A DNA stretch of 39,682 bases from Companilactobacillus nantensis DSM 16982 (GTDB taxonomy: Bacteria; Bacillota; Bacilli; Lactobacillales; Lactobacillaceae), in assembly GCF_001435815.1 (NCBI RefSeq), contig NZ_AZFV01000026.1, positions 1 to 39,682 of the forward strand, given 5' to 3'. Of the stretch, positions 26,060 through 35,309 are shown piece after piece. The notes under the pieces were generated by a model. That model saw nothing but the letters and a program-made list of their open reading frames with translations. It was not told the DNA's origin and ran no database searches. The stretch's first letter is position 1. Every line of letters begins with the position of its first letter. A program made the position numbers and the translations under genes.

Positions 26060-26724
26060 TGAAAAAGAAAATCTTAGTTGTCGACGATGAACCATCAATT
26101 TTAGAGCTAATTGAATATAATTTGGAAAGCAATGATTACCAAGTTGCCACAGCCACGGACGGACAAATGGCACTTGATAAAGCAAATGAGGGTGACTTTG
26201 ATTTGATTTTGTTAGATCAAATGTTACCAAACTTGAGTGGAATTGATGTACTCAAGACAATGCGCAAAGCTGGTAATTTGACGCCTGTTATATTTTTAAC
26301 CGCAGTTGACGCCGAAGACAATAAGATTGAAGGATTAATTAGTGGTGCGGATGATTATATTACCAAACCATTTAGTATCAAGGAACTACTTGCACGAATC
26401 GAAGTGGTATTGAGAAGAACGACTCATTTGGACAAAGAGAAGACTTTTGAACTCAATACCGATGTTAAAGGACTTATCATTGATGGTCGTGAGATCTCAT
26501 TGACGAAAAAAGAATACGAATTACTCGAATTTTTGATTAGAAACAAAGGGATTGTCGTTTCTCGGGAACAAATTTTTGATAACGTCTGGGGAATAAATTC
26601 CAATTCACAAATGCGGATGGTTGATATCCAAATTAGCCACCTCCGTGATAAAATTGAACAGGATACAAAGAACCCACAAATAATAAAGACCGTACATGGA
26701 TTCGGTTATATTTTAGAGGTATGA
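26059..26724 (+). CDS. phoP: Phosphate response regulator (PhoP/PhoB-like, OmpR family)
   Basis: A 221-residue two-component response regulator. The receiver domain (about 1-115) has the acidic pocket DDE, phosphorylation site D53 in LLDQMLPN, and a conserved Lys in DDYITKPF. The C-terminal OmpR-type winged helix (about 130-221) has KKEYELLEFLIRNKGIVVSR and VDIQISHLRDKIE. The ATG at 26059 overlaps the prfB stop (TAATG), with AAGGGG upstream. The kinase and pst genes follow, so it is assigned to phosphate starvation control rather than to the related WalR. Confidence 0.9.
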   Translation: MKKKILVVDDEPSILELIEYNLESNDYQVATATDGQMALDKANEGDFDLILLDQMLPNLSGIDVLKTMRKAGNLTPVIFLTAVDAEDNKIEGLISGADDYITKPFSIKELLARIEVVLRRTTHLDKEKTFELNTDVKGLIIDGREISLTKKEYELLEFLIRNKGIVVSREQIFDNVWGINSNSQMRMVDIQISHLRDKIEQDTKNPQIIKTVHGFGYILEV

Positions 26725-26726
26725 CG

Positions 26727-28376
26727 ATGAAAAGAAGACTAGGACCAATAATTGCCATCTTGATTTCGATAGGTATCTTTATCATTTTGGTGACGTTCTC
26801 TGATAGTATTTTGGGCAATTCCCAAAACGATATGTTCACTGAAGAGACAGTTTCATATCAAGAATTGAAGAAAAATCATGAACCGGCAGATGCTGCGAGA
26901 ATTGCAGGTCTGGATTATATCGACACATCTAAGGAAAATACCACGATGCAACGAAAAGCCTATGATATGTACCATAACGGCCGAACAGCACCGGGTAAAG
27001 ACTATGTGACTGATACGACGATGACAACCAGAATCATGTATTTCATGTCTGGTTCCAACCGCCATATTGTTGCTAAGAAATACAATCGTTTGTGGAGTCA
27101 AAGCCCAATGACGTTTGTAATTGTCGCATTGATGTACTTTTTGATTACCGATTCAGTGATATTGTACTATTACCGGAAACGTCAACTCTTGAGTGAAGAT
27201 ATTAAGAGTGTTACCGATAATTTGCGTCGTGTGAGAAAGAACAAAGAAATGGCTTCTTTGATTTTGTCACCTGATGATGAGCTTTATGGATTAGTTGAAC
27301 AAACAAATAAAATTAGTATGGATATTAATGATTTACGTGATGATGTTCAGTTGCGTGAGCGTCGTTTTAGAGGTTTAGTAGGGCATTTGCCAATTGGTGT
27401 TATGTTGCTGAACTCACAAGGGGATGTTTTATTACATAACCAAGCGATGTCGAGCCTATTGGATGTTAATATTTCTAACGATATTCATCCTTTCATTGAA
27501 GATGTCAAAACTTATAATTTGAGTCAAATGATTGAGCATACTTTACGGAAGAATAAGAACCATCATCGAGAAATTCAATTGGTCGGTAACTCCCAAAAAT
27601 ATGTTGATGCCAATGTTATTCGTTTGATTCATTCACGTGAAGATTACGATCAACAAGTATTAGTTATCTTGTACGATTTAACAGAAAGTCGTCAAATTGA
27701 ACGGATGCAAGTTGATTTTGTTAACAATGTCAGTCATGAATTGAAGACACCAGTTACCTCAATTGAAGGTTTCTCAGAAACACTTCTGGGTGGTGCTAAA
27801 GATGACCCCGAGAAATTAGATCATTTCTTGAATATTATTCACAGCGAGAGTGTTCGTTTATCAGAACTGATTCAAGATATTTTATCCTTGTCGAAGGTTA
27901 AACGAGATGTTGAGAAAGCTGATTTAGTCAACTTGCATGATGATATTGATCATATTTTGGATCGTCAATCATTGGCAATCAAGAAACATAATATCGAAGT
28001 TAAACAACAATACTTTGGTAATCCTGAAGTAACTATCAATAAGGAAAAAATCAATTTAGTATTCCGTAACTTAATTAAGAATGCTATTTCATATAATAGA
28101 GAAAATGGTGAAATTGATTTAGAAGTTCACCACGATGAGATTGAGAATCGCATCAAGTTCGTTATCAAAGATACTGGTATTGGAATATCGGAAGCCGATC
28201 AAGGTCGAATTTTTGAAAGATTCTATCGAGTTGATCGTTCACGTAGTCTAGAAACTGGTGGAACGGGTCTTGGACTAGCCATTGTTAAGGAAACTTTGGA
28301 TACGCTAGATGGTGATATTCGGATTGAATCACATAAAGGACTGGGGACAACGTTCACAGTTGACATACCATTATAG
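26727..28376 (+). CDS. phoR: Sensor histidine kinase PhoR
   Basis: A 549-residue membrane kinase paired with phoP. TM1 lies near residues 6-26, an extracytoplasmic segment of about 100 residues follows, then TM2 (MTFVIVALMYFLITDSVILY). A PAS-like domain has LVGHLPIGVMLLNSQGDVLL. HisKA has the phospho-acceptor H337 in VSHELKTPVTSIEGF. The ATPase domain has N-box NLIKNAISYN, DTGIGI, and GTGLGLAIVKE. The ATG at 26727 is chosen because AGAGG sits 7 nt before it; the ATG at 26721 would touch that site. It overlaps no other gene and ends at a terminator. Confidence 0.92.
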   Translation: MKRRLGPIIAILISIGIFIILVTFSDSILGNSQNDMFTEETVSYQELKKNHEPADAARIAGLDYIDTSKENTTMQRKAYDMYHNGRTAPGKDYVTDTTMTTRIMYFMSGSNRHIVAKKYNRLWSQSPMTFVIVALMYFLITDSVILYYYRKRQLLSEDIKSVTDNLRRVRKNKEMASLILSPDDELYGLVEQTNKISMDINDLRDDVQLRERRFRGLVGHLPIGVMLLNSQGDVLLHNQAMSSLLDVNISNDIHPFIEDVKTYNLSQMIEHTLRKNKNHHREIQLVGNSQKYVDANVIRLIHSREDYDQQVLVILYDLTESRQIERMQVDFVNNVSHELKTPVTSIEGFSETLLGGAKDDPEKLDHFLNIIHSESVRLSELIQDILSLSKVKRDVEKADLVNLHDDIDHILDRQSLAIKKHNIEVKQQYFGNPEVTINKEKINLVFRNLIKNAISYNRENGEIDLEVHHDEIENRIKFVIKDTGIGISEADQGRIFERFYRVDRSRSLETGGTGLGLAIVKETLDTLDGDIRIESHKGLGTTFTVDIPL

Positions 28377-28383
28377 AAAAAAT

Positions 28384-28422
28384 GTCGCAACAAAATAAAT
28401 TATTTTGTTACGGCTTTTTTTT
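28384..28422 (+). terminator. Terminator of prfB-phoPR
   Basis: AACAAAAT pairs with ATTTTGTT, with outer pairs between GTCG and CGGC and an eight-base T-run. It abuts the direct repeats of the pstS promoter. Confidence 0.85.
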
Positions 28423-28450
28423 ATACAAAAAATATACATTGTTGTACTAT
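28422..28450 (+). promoter_or_regulatory. pstS promoter with candidate PhoP direct repeats
   Basis: TATACA at 28422-28427 and again at 28433-28438 start exactly 11 bp apart; a weaker TGTACT follows at 28443. An 11-bp period of TTAACA-like hexamers is the layout of Bacillus PhoP sites. The first hexamer can double as a -35, with TACTAT at 28445-28450 as -10 (17 bp). Confidence 0.55.
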
Positions 28451-28474
28451 TCTAATTGGATAGAGGTGAGAACA

Positions 28475-29350
28475 TTGAAAAAAAGACTTGTCGCATTATT
28501 TGCAATTATGATTCCTATGATAATGATTTTGAGTGGTTGCAAAGGCAGCGGGAGCCAAGAGACAATTACAGCGGTTGGATCATCAGCTGCTCAACCATTA
28601 GTGGAACTTGCCGGGGAAGAATTTACAAAGGATAATCCAAACGAGTATGTCAACGTCCAAGGGGGCGGTACTGGTACAGGACTCAGCCAGATTCAACAAG
28701 GTGCAGTTAATATCGGTAATTCCGATTTATATGCTGAACAAAAGCAAGATATTGATGCTAGCAAACTTGTTGATCATCGAATTGCTGCAGTTGGGATGAT
28801 TCCAGTTGTAAATAAAGATGTTAAAATCAAATCTCTGACAATCAAACAATTGAGACAAATTTTTTCAGGTCAAGTTACTAACTGGAAACAAGTTGGTGGA
28901 CAAGACTTGCCGATAACCATCATTAATCGTGCGGATGGTTCAGGAACTAGAGCGGCGTTTGAAAGTGATGTTATGGACGGCACCCCATTTGTGCGCTCTC
29001 AGGAGCAAGATTCAAGTGGGATGGTTCGTCAAATTGTGTATAACACACAAGGATCAATCAGTTATTTGGCGATGCCATACCTTAACAATACAGTTAAAAC
29101 GGTCAATGTTGACAACGTTAATCCCACAATTGAAAATATCGAAAATAATACTTGGAAAATTTGGTCATATGAACATTTATATACCAATGGAAAACCAACA
29201 GGTATGACGAAAGATTTCCTCGATTTTATTATGACTGATCACGTCCAAACGAACGTCGTTAAGAAAATGAACTATGTTCCCATTCGTGAAATGAAGTATC
29301 AAAAAGACTATAAGGGCAATGTTACGCCCGTTTCCAAGGGGGTAAAGTAA
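28475..29350 (+). CDS. pstS: Phosphate ABC transporter substrate-binding lipoprotein PstS
   Basis: Captures phosphate outside the cell for the PstCAB importer. The 291 residues start with a lipoprotein signal (MKKRLVALFAIMIPMI, then lipobox LSGC with Cys about 22), so the protein is expected to be lipidated by Lgt, encoded further on. Phosphate-binding loops are ITAVGSSAAQPLVE and GGGTGTGLSQI, with NRADGSGTRAAFE later. The start is a TTG at 28475 with GAGGTGAG 4-5 nt upstream; a longer frame from 28382 crosses the promoter and terminator and is rejected. Confidence 0.95.
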   Translation: MKKRLVALFAIMIPMIMILSGCKGSGSQETITAVGSSAAQPLVELAGEEFTKDNPNEYVNVQGGGTGTGLSQIQQGAVNIGNSDLYAEQKQDIDASKLVDHRIAAVGMIPVVNKDVKIKSLTIKQLRQIFSGQVTNWKQVGGQDLPITIINRADGSGTRAAFESDVMDGTPFVRSQEQDSSGMVRQIVYNTQGSISYLAMPYLNNTVKTVNVDNVNPTIENIENNTWKIWSYEHLYTNGKPTGMTKDFLDFIMTDHVQTNVVKKMNYVPIREMKYQKDYKGNVTPVSKGVK

Positions 29351-29351
29351 T

Positions 29352-30272
29352 TTGAAAGATCCAATTAGAGAAAGTTTAACTAAAAAATCTGTCTCCGCTA
29401 AACGTGAAACGCGCGGTAAGATTATATCTTTCAGTTTTACTGCCATTATCGTTTTATTGGTTATTACGATTATCGGATTCATTGCTTCACGTGGACTAAT
29501 CATCTTCTTTAAGGATGGCGTTAATCCAATAGATTTTCTAACACATTCTGTTTGGGCACCTAACAAATTAGATAGTGCTGGACATCCAATCGTTGGTGCT
29601 GCACCAATGATTATCGGGTCTTTTGCGGTTACTTTGATTGCTGCTTTAATTGGAACACCGTTTGCAATTGCCGCCGCTATTTTTATGACGGAAATATCTC
29701 CTAAATGGGGACGTAAAGTTTTACAACCAGTTATTGAATTGTTGGTTGGTATTCCTTCAGTTGTTTATGGATTCTTCGGTTTAACAATCGTTGTTCCGTT
29801 TGTACGAAAGATTGCTGGTGGAAGTGGTTTCGGTATTTTAGCCGGATCATTCGTATTATTCGTTATGATTTTACCAACGATTACATCCATGTCGGTGGAT
29901 GCTTTAAAAGCTGTACCAAGATATTATCGTGAAGCTTCCTTAGCTTTGGGTGCTACGAGATGGCAAACTATTTCGAAAGTTATCTTACGTTCAGCAACAC
30001 CAGGACTTTTGACAGCTGTTGTTTTCGGAATGGCACGTGCCTTTGGTGAAGCATTAGCCGTACAAATGGTAATTGGGAATGCAATGTTATTGCCACAAAA
30101 TTTAGTTTCGCCATCATCAACATTAACAAGTGTCTTAACAATGAATATGGGTAATACGATCATGGGTTCAACATCAAATAATGCCCTTTGGTCATTAGCA
30201 CTACTTCTACTATTAATGTCATTGCTATTTAACTTCGTTATTAGAAAAATTGCTAAGCGAGGTGAGTTCTAA
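29352..30272 (+). CDS. pstC: Phosphate ABC transporter permease PstC
   Basis: A 306-residue inner-membrane permease with about six helices. The binding-protein-dependent transport signature, which contacts PstB, is seen in YREASLALGATRWQTISKV (about residues 194-212). The start is a TTG at 29352, one base after the pstS stop, with AAGGGGG about 10 nt upstream. It overlaps pstA by one base. Confidence 0.95.
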   Translation: MKDPIRESLTKKSVSAKRETRGKIISFSFTAIIVLLVITIIGFIASRGLIIFFKDGVNPIDFLTHSVWAPNKLDSAGHPIVGAAPMIIGSFAVTLIAALIGTPFAIAAAIFMTEISPKWGRKVLQPVIELLVGIPSVVYGFFGLTIVVPFVRKIAGGSGFGILAGSFVLFVMILPTITSMSVDALKAVPRYYREASLALGATRWQTISKVILRSATPGLLTAVVFGMARAFGEALAVQMVIGNAMLLPQNLVSPSSTLTSVLTMNMGNTIMGSTSNNALWSLALLLLLMSLLFNFVIRKIAKRGEF

Positions 30273-31159
30273 TGTTTAATGAAAAAACAAAAGATAAAAT
30301 AGCCACAGGTGTTATTTATCTGATGTCTTCAATCATCGTACTCATCTTAGCTGGTTTATTGATTTACATTTTAGGAAGTGGACTCCGTTATGTTAATTGG
30401 CACTTTTTAACATCTGGTTCCAAAGCTTTCCAAGCTGGTAGTGGTGTTGGGATTCAACTATTCAATTCATTTTTCCTATTGATTCTCTCAATGTTAATTT
30501 CAATTCCAATTTCAATTTGTGCCGGGATTTATTTATCTGAATATGCCGGTAAAAATAAATTGGTTGATTTAATCAGAGTTTCAATTGAAGTTTTGAGTTC
30601 ATTGCCATCAATCGTTGTTGGTTTGTTTGGATTCTTAGTTTTCGTTATCAGTTTTAAATTTGGCTTTTCAATTCTCTCAGGTGCATTGACATTAACCGTG
30701 TTCAATTTGCCAATCTTAACGAGAAATGTTGAAGATTCATTAAGATCCGTTTCACAGTCACAACGTGAAGCTGGACTTGCTTTAGGACTATCAAAATGGG
30801 AAACAGTGATTCATGTTATTATTCCTGATGGTCTACCCGGAATTATTACGGGTATGATCATCGGTGCTGGTAGAGTTTTCGGTGAAGCTGCTGCCTTGAT
30901 TTATACGGCAGGCCAAAGTGCTCCACCATTGGACTTTACTAATTTCAATATTTTTAGTATTACAAGTCCTTTGAATTTGATGAGACCAGCTGAAACTTTG
31001 GCAGTACATATTTGGAAAGTTAACTCTGAAGGATTGATTCCCGATGCAGTGCAAGTTTCCGCAGGTGCTTCAGCTGTTTTGATTATTGCGGTTTTGATTT
31101 TTAATTTGCTAGCTAGATATATTGGCAATAAAGTTTATAAAAAGATGACGGGTGAGTAA
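30272..31159 (+). CDS. pstA: Phosphate ABC transporter permease PstA
   Basis: A 295-residue permease forming the channel with PstC. About six transmembrane helices, with the PstB-contact loop QREAGLALGLSKWETVIHV (about residues 166-184) and GRVFGEAAALIYTAG after it. The ATG overlaps the pstC stop (TAATG). pstB follows 3 bp downstream. Confidence 0.95.
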   Translation: MFNEKTKDKIATGVIYLMSSIIVLILAGLLIYILGSGLRYVNWHFLTSGSKAFQAGSGVGIQLFNSFFLLILSMLISIPISICAGIYLSEYAGKNKLVDLIRVSIEVLSSLPSIVVGLFGFLVFVISFKFGFSILSGALTLTVFNLPILTRNVEDSLRSVSQSQREAGLALGLSKWETVIHVIIPDGLPGIITGMIIGAGRVFGEAAALIYTAGQSAPPLDFTNFNIFSITSPLNLMRPAETLAVHIWKVNSEGLIPDAVQVSAGASAVLIIAVLIFNLLARYIGNKVYKKMTGE

Positions 31160-31162
31160 GAT

Positions 31163-31969
31163 ATGGATACACAAACTGATCAACAATACATCCTTCATTT
31201 AAACGAGGATGAACATGAAATCGCCATGAAGACTAAAGACTTACAAGTTTTTTATGGCGAGAAGGAAGCAATGCACAAAGCATCGCTTCAGTTTGAAAGA
31301 TATAAGATTACATCCTTGATTGGTGCTTCAGGTTCTGGTAAGTCAACGTACTTAAGATCCTTGAATCGAATGAACGACAATATACCTGGCGCTTCAGTCA
31401 AAGGACAAATCATGTACCGTGGATTGGATATTAATAAAAATAATGTTGATATTTATGAAGTTAGAAAGCATATTGGGATGGTTTTCCAACGCCCCAATCC
31501 GTTTGCTAAATCAATTTATGACAACATTACTTTTGCATTAAAACGTCATGGTTTACATGACAAAAAGCAATTAGATGAAATTGTTGAGACGACTTTGAAA
31601 CAGGCCTCTTTATGGGACCAAGTCAAAGACGATCTGAACAAAAGTGCATTAGCGCTCTCTGGGGGTCAACAACAACGACTTTGTATTGCCCGAGCAATTG
31701 CGATGAAACCGGATATTTTATTGATGGATGAACCGGCAAGTGCCTTGGATCCAATCTCAACGTCTAATGTTGAAGAAACAATGTTGAATTTGAAGGATAA
31801 ATTTACCATCATTATCGTCACTCACAACATGCAACAAGCGGCTAGAATCAGCGATTACACAGCATTTTTCCACATGGGACATGCTGTCGAATTTAACGAA
31901 ACTAGAAAAATCTTTACTCGTCCTCATATTAAGACGACTGAAGATTATGTTTCTGGACACTTTGGATAG
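31163..31969 (+). CDS. pstB: Phosphate ABC transporter ATPase PstB (first copy)
   Basis: A 268-residue ATP-binding subunit. Walker [10 protein letters not shown] (about 54-62), Q-loop FQRPNPF, signature [15 protein letters not shown], Walker [14 protein letters not shown] and the switch His in [13 protein letters not shown] are all present. It carries about 20 extra N-terminal residues compared with the next copy and has LIGASGSG where the second has LIGPSGCG. Tandem pstB1-pstB2 is usual in lactobacilli and streptococci. Confidence 0.94.
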   Translation: MDTQTDQQYILHLNEDEHEIAMKTKDLQVFYGEKEAMHKASLQFERYKITSLIGASGSGKSTYLRSLNRMNDNIPGASVKGQIMYRGLDINKNNVDIYEVRKHIGMVFQRPNPFAKSIYDNITFALKRHGLHDKKQLDEIVETTLKQASLWDQVKDDLNKSALALSGGQQQRLCIARAIAMKPDILLMDEPASALDPISTSNVEETMLNLKDKFTIIIVTHNMQQAARISDYTAFFHMGHAVEFNETRKIFTRPHIKTTEDYVSGHFG

Positions 31970-31980
31970 GAGCGCTCAAC

Positions 31981-32739
31981 TTGGCAGAAAAAATTTTAAC
32001 ATCTTCTGATGTACATTTGTTTTATGGAAAGAAAGAAGCATTAAAAGGGGTTAACCTCGATTTTAATAAGAATGAAATTACAGCTTTAATCGGTCCATCT
32101 GGATGTGGTAAGTCAACATATCTTAGATGCTTGAATCGAATGAACGACTTGATTCCGAATGTAACGATAACTGGAACGATATCTTTGAACGGTAAAAACA
32201 TCTATGCGCCCAATATTGATACGGTTGAGCTGCGAAAACAAGTTGGTATGGTTTTTCAACAACCAAACCCATTTCCTTTCTCGATTTATGATAATGTAAT
32301 ATATGGATTAAGATTAGCCGGTGTGAAAGATAAAGCTATCTTAGACGAAGCTGTTGAAACTAGTTTACGAAATGCGGCTGTTTGGGATGATGTAAAAGAT
32401 AAATTGCATCAAAGTGCCTTGTCACTTTCAGGTGGACAGCAACAAAGAGTATGTATTGCTAGAGTTTTAGCAGTGAAACCTGATATTATTTTATTAGACG
32501 AACCTACTTCAGCTTTGGATCCAATTTCATCAGCCAAGGTTGAGGACACTATGTTAGCTTTGCGTGAAGATTACACGATTATCACTGTTACACATAACAT
32601 GCAACAGGCGTCGAGAATATCTGATCAAACCGCTTTCTTCCTAAATGGAGAACTAATTGAAGCGGATAAGACGAAGAATATTTTCTTAAATCCAAAAGAA
32701 AAACAGACGGAAGATTATATTTCTGGAAAATTCGGTTAG
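31981..32739 (+). CDS. pstB: Phosphate ABC transporter ATPase PstB (second copy)
   Basis: A 252-residue paralogue of the preceding gene with the same intact motifs: Walker [10 protein letters not shown] (38-46), [41 protein letters not shown] and [13 protein letters not shown]. The start is a TTG at 31981 with AGGAGCG upstream. The GPSGCGKST and FQQPNPF forms match canonical PstB better than the first copy, so this may be the main ATPase. Confidence 0.94.
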   Translation: MAEKILTSSDVHLFYGKKEALKGVNLDFNKNEITALIGPSGCGKSTYLRCLNRMNDLIPNVTITGTISLNGKNIYAPNIDTVELRKQVGMVFQQPNPFPFSIYDNVIYGLRLAGVKDKAILDEAVETSLRNAAVWDDVKDKLHQSALSLSGGQQQRVCIARVLAVKPDIILLDEPTSALDPISSAKVEDTMLALREDYTIITVTHNMQQASRISDQTAFFLNGELIEADKTKNIFLNPKEKQTEDYISGKFG

Positions 32740-32751
32740 GAGAAAAGATAG

Positions 32752-33444
32752 ATGCGTACAACGTTTGAAGAACAATTGAACAATTTACATTTGCGCTTCT
32801 CAGAAATGGGTATGATGGCTAGTGAAGCCATTATGAAGTCAGTTAAGGCTTATGTTGACCACGATAAAGCTTTAGCTAAAGAAGTCATTAAAAATGATCA
32901 CATTATTAATAAACGTGAAATGGATCTGGAAAAAGAATCATTTGAAATGATTGCTTTGCAACAACCAGTTACATCCGATTTGCGTATGATCGTAACGGTT
33001 TTAAAAGCCAGTTCTGATCTTGAAAGAATGGGTGATCATGCTGTCAGTATCGCTCAAGAAACAATTCGAGTTAAGGGTGAAACAAGAATCCCTGAAATTG
33101 AAAAGTTAATTGCTGATATGGGTGAAATTACAACAAGTATTGTTGAAGATTCACTTGAAGCTTACTTGAAACGTGACAGTAAGATGGCTGAAGAAGTCGC
33201 TAACCGTGATGTTAGAGAACATTACTTGAGTGCTGAAATTAATAAAATGAGTATTTCTGAAATGAAAAAAGAAGGGGACTACGTTTTAAGTGGTTCCTCA
33301 TACATGTTAGTTTCCAGTTATTTGGAACGTGCAGGTGATTATGCAACCAATATTTGTGAATGGGTTGTTTACTTGAACACCGGACATGTGGTAGAACTGA
33401 ATCAGAAGCATGTGGCAGATGAAGGTTATCCTAAAAAGGGTTAA
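32752..33444 (+). CDS. phoU: Phosphate transport regulator PhoU
   Basis: A 230-residue all-helical cytosolic protein that links Pst transport to PhoR signalling and restrains uptake when phosphate is plentiful. The PhoU repeats show metal-binding patterns in each half: SDLRMIVTVLKASSDLERMGDHAVSIA (about residues 80-106, read in two overlapping parts) and SSYLERAGDYATNI (about 187-200). AGGAG precedes the ATG. It is the last gene of the pst operon. Confidence 0.95.
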   Translation: MRTTFEEQLNNLHLRFSEMGMMASEAIMKSVKAYVDHDKALAKEVIKNDHIINKREMDLEKESFEMIALQQPVTSDLRMIVTVLKASSDLERMGDHAVSIAQETIRVKGETRIPEIEKLIADMGEITTSIVEDSLEAYLKRDSKMAEEVANRDVREHYLSAEINKMSISEMKKEGDYVLSGSSYMLVSSYLERAGDYATNICEWVVYLNTGHVVELNQKHVADEGYPKKG

Positions 33445-33473
33445 TTGATAAATTTGTTAATATGTAGTATATT
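33445..33473 (+). promoter_or_regulatory. Promoter of pspC-yvlD
   Basis: TTGATA (33445-33450) and TATATT (33468-33473) are 17 bp apart, right after the phoU stop and 27 bp before the next gene. This separates the pair from the pst operon. Confidence 0.6.
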
Positions 33474-33499
33474 TTTTGAACAAGTTGAGGTGATAATAC

Positions 33500-33757
33500 A
33501 TGAAAAATAGAATCACAAGATCCAGTACTGATCGGATGATTGCCGGCGTTTGTGGAGGTTTAGGTGAGTACTTTGGGATTGACTCGACTTGGATTCGTCT
33601 AGCTTTTATCTTCTTATTGCCATTGACTTATTTCTTACCAGCTTTGGTATATGTAGTTTGCGTCTTTTCTTTCCCAGAGAAGCGTAATATTCAAGAAACA
33701 AGTCGTTATCGAGGCAGAAGACGTCTTAAAGCCAAGGGTTCGAAAAAATATTACTGA
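33500..33757 (+). CDS. PspC domain protein
   Basis: An 85-residue PspC-family membrane protein. The conserved N-terminal amphipathic motif [18 protein letters not shown] (about residues 11-28) is followed by WIRLAF and one or two membrane helices (about 33-57), then a basic tail. PspC-domain proteins belong to envelope stress responses such as Bacillus lia or yvl. GAGGTGA lies about 9 nt before the ATG. It pairs with the YvlD-like gene downstream, as in Bacillus yvlC-yvlD. Confidence 0.88.
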   Translation: MKNRITRSSTDRMIAGVCGGLGEYFGIDSTWIRLAFIFLLPLTYFLPALVYVVCVFSFPEKRNIQETSRYRGRRRLKAKGSKKYY

Positions 33758-33786
33758 TTCAAAAGAGAGTTAAATGAGGGTATAAA

Positions 33787-34152
33787 ATGAAGTTTTTAAT
33801 CAGATTGGTGATACAAACGTTATTGTTTCTAGCAATTGCGCGTTTATTACCAGGTATGTTTCAAATTGATAGTTTAGCAACAGCCATTATAGCCAGTTTG
33901 GTTTTGGTGTTCTTGAACTGGACAATCAAGCCACTGTTACATATCATTTCTCTACCGATTACATTTTTAACGTTTGGATTATTTTCATTCGTTATAAATG
34001 CAATCACCTTGGAATTAACTTCGGTAGTAGTAGGATCATCAAGTTTCCACTTTAATGGCTTTGGTTCAGCCCTTGTGGTTGCAGTCATTTTAGCAATTTG
34101 TAATTCTATTATTAACAGCTATACCATGGACAATTTTCAAAGACGCGTTTAA
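33787..34152 (+). CDS. YvlD-like four-helix membrane protein (phage holin family IV)
   Basis: A 121-residue protein made almost wholly of four transmembrane helices, of the YvlD/holin superfamily IV type. WTIKPLLHIISLPITFLTFGLF (two overlapping parts, about residues 45-66) is the recognisable family core. Despite the family name there is no phage context; the neighbour is a PspC gene, which points to envelope stress. The stop codon lies inside the terminator hairpin. Confidence 0.85.
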   Translation: MKFLIRLVIQTLLFLAIARLLPGMFQIDSLATAIIASLVLVFLNWTIKPLLHIISLPITFLTFGLFSFVINAITLELTSVVVGSSSFHFNGFGSALVVAVILAICNSIINSYTMDNFQRRV

Positions 34153-34166
34153 AACGCGTTTTTTTA
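34143..34166 (+). terminator. Terminator of pspC-yvlD
   Basis: ACGCGT pairs with a second ACGCGT across TTTAAAA. It includes the stop codon and is followed by seven T. Confidence 0.88.
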
Positions 34167-34172
34167 TTCTTT

Positions 34173-34248
34173 GCAACTGGGATGAATGTTGGCATTTTTA
34201 CGATGTTTCTCCCGGTTGCTTTTATATCGTAGTCTACATTTATAGACT
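34173..34248 (+). other. Two tandem hairpins ahead of hprK
   Basis: GCAACTGGG (34173-34181) pairs with CCCGGTTGC (34211-34219) as nine pairs with one T-G wobble around a 29-nt loop, followed by TTTTAT. Twelve bases on, AGTCTA (34231-34236) pairs with TAGACT (34243-34248). This could be a small RNA or a second terminator after yvlD. Confidence 0.5.
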
Positions 34249-34317
34249 GAATGGGATGTTAGATAATAATCTGGAAGTAATAGAACGGTTTCAACCACAA
34301 CTTTTTAATGCTAAAAT

Positions 34318-34326
34318 TGGTATAAA
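34318..34326 (+). promoter_or_regulatory. Extended -10 promoter of hprK
   Basis: TGGTATAAA: a TGn-extended -10 with TATAAA at 34321-34326, 23 bp before the start codon. The -35 region is poor. Confidence 0.45.
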
Positions 34327-34349
34327 AATAGATTTGGTGAGGGTTGGCT

Positions 34350-35309
34350 ATGACAAATTTTGTTACTGTATCTCAAATGGTTAAAGATAATGGCTTAAAG
34401 GTTTATAATGACGAAGCCTTGATGAAGGGCAAGAAGATTACGACGAGTGATATTTCACGTCCGGGAATCGAGTTAACTGGCTATTTTGATTACTATCCAA
34501 GCGAACGTATTCAATTGTTTGGACAAACTGAGTCAGCATATTCACGTTCAATGACTGAAAATAATCGTTATAAGGTTATGTTGGAATTGTGTCGTGAAGA
34601 TACTCCAACGTTATTGATCTCACGTAACATTCAACCTAGTAAGGAATTGTTGAAGGCTGCTAGTGAACATAACGTGCCAGTTATTGGTTCTGAATTACCA
34701 ACAACTCGACTATCAAGTATGATTACTGAATATTTGGACGAAAGATTAGCTCCTAGAGAATCAATCCATGGGGTTTTAGTTGATGTTTACGGTATCGGGA
34801 TTTTACTAACTGGTCACTCTGGTATTGGTAAGAGTGAAACTGCTTTGGAACTAGTTAAGCGTGGTCACCGTTTGATTGCCGATGATCGTGTTGATGTTTA
34901 TCAACGTGATGAAAAAACAATCGTTGGTGAAGCACCAAAGATTTTAAATCACTTGTTAGAAATTCGTGGTATCGGAATTATTGATGTGATGAATCTTTTC
35001 GGTGCCGGAGCTGTTCGTTCTGAAAGTGAAATTCAGTTGATTATCAATTTGGAAAATTGGTCAGCTGATAAGAACTATGATCGAATTGGTACTTTGGAAG
35101 ATAAGCGAACATTCTTTGACGTGGATGTGCCACAAATTACCGTTCCTGTTAAAGTTGGTCGTAACATTTCCATTATCATCGAAGTTGCTGCCATGAACTA
35201 TCGTGCTAAGAAGATGGGTTATGACGCTACAAAGAAGTTCGAAGATAACTTAGGCCTTTTGATCAAAGAAAATGAAGCAAAAACAAAAAATGGTGAAGAA
35301 GGAAACTAA
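34350..35309 (+). CDS. hprK: HPr kinase/phosphorylase
   Basis: Bifunctional enzyme that phosphorylates HPr on Ser46 with ATP, or removes it, and so sets carbon catabolite control with CcpA. The 319 residues have an N-terminal MurE-like domain (1-130), Walker [10 protein letters not shown] (155-163), the DDRVDV motif, and the family signature [19 protein letters not shown] (about 205-223). The ATG at 34350 has GAGGG 6 nt upstream; a TTG two codons earlier is too close to that site. It overlaps lgt by one base. Confidence 0.97.
   Translation: MTNFVTVSQMVKDNGLKVYNDEALMKGKKITTSDISRPGIELTGYFDYYPSERIQLFGQTESAYSRSMTENNRYKVMLELCREDTPTLLISRNIQPSKELLKAASEHNVPVIGSELPTTRLSSMITEYLDERLAPRESIHGVLVDVYGIGILLTGHSGIGKSETALELVKRGHRLIADDRVDVYQRDEKTIVGEAPKILNHLLEIRGIGIIDVMNLFGAGAVRSESEIQLIINLENWSADKNYDRIGTLEDKRTFFDVDVPQITVPVKVGRNISIIIEVAAMNYRAKKMGYDATKKFEDNLGLLIKENEAKTKNGEEGN

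Noticed and set aside
28382-28474. Longer pstS frame
   Set aside because: It would run through the phoR terminator and the pstS promoter and would bury the lipoprotein signal peptide.
33787-34152. Phage holin reading of the YvlD-like gene as a prophage sign
   Set aside because: No endolysin or other phage gene nearby; the PspC neighbour fits an envelope stress pair.
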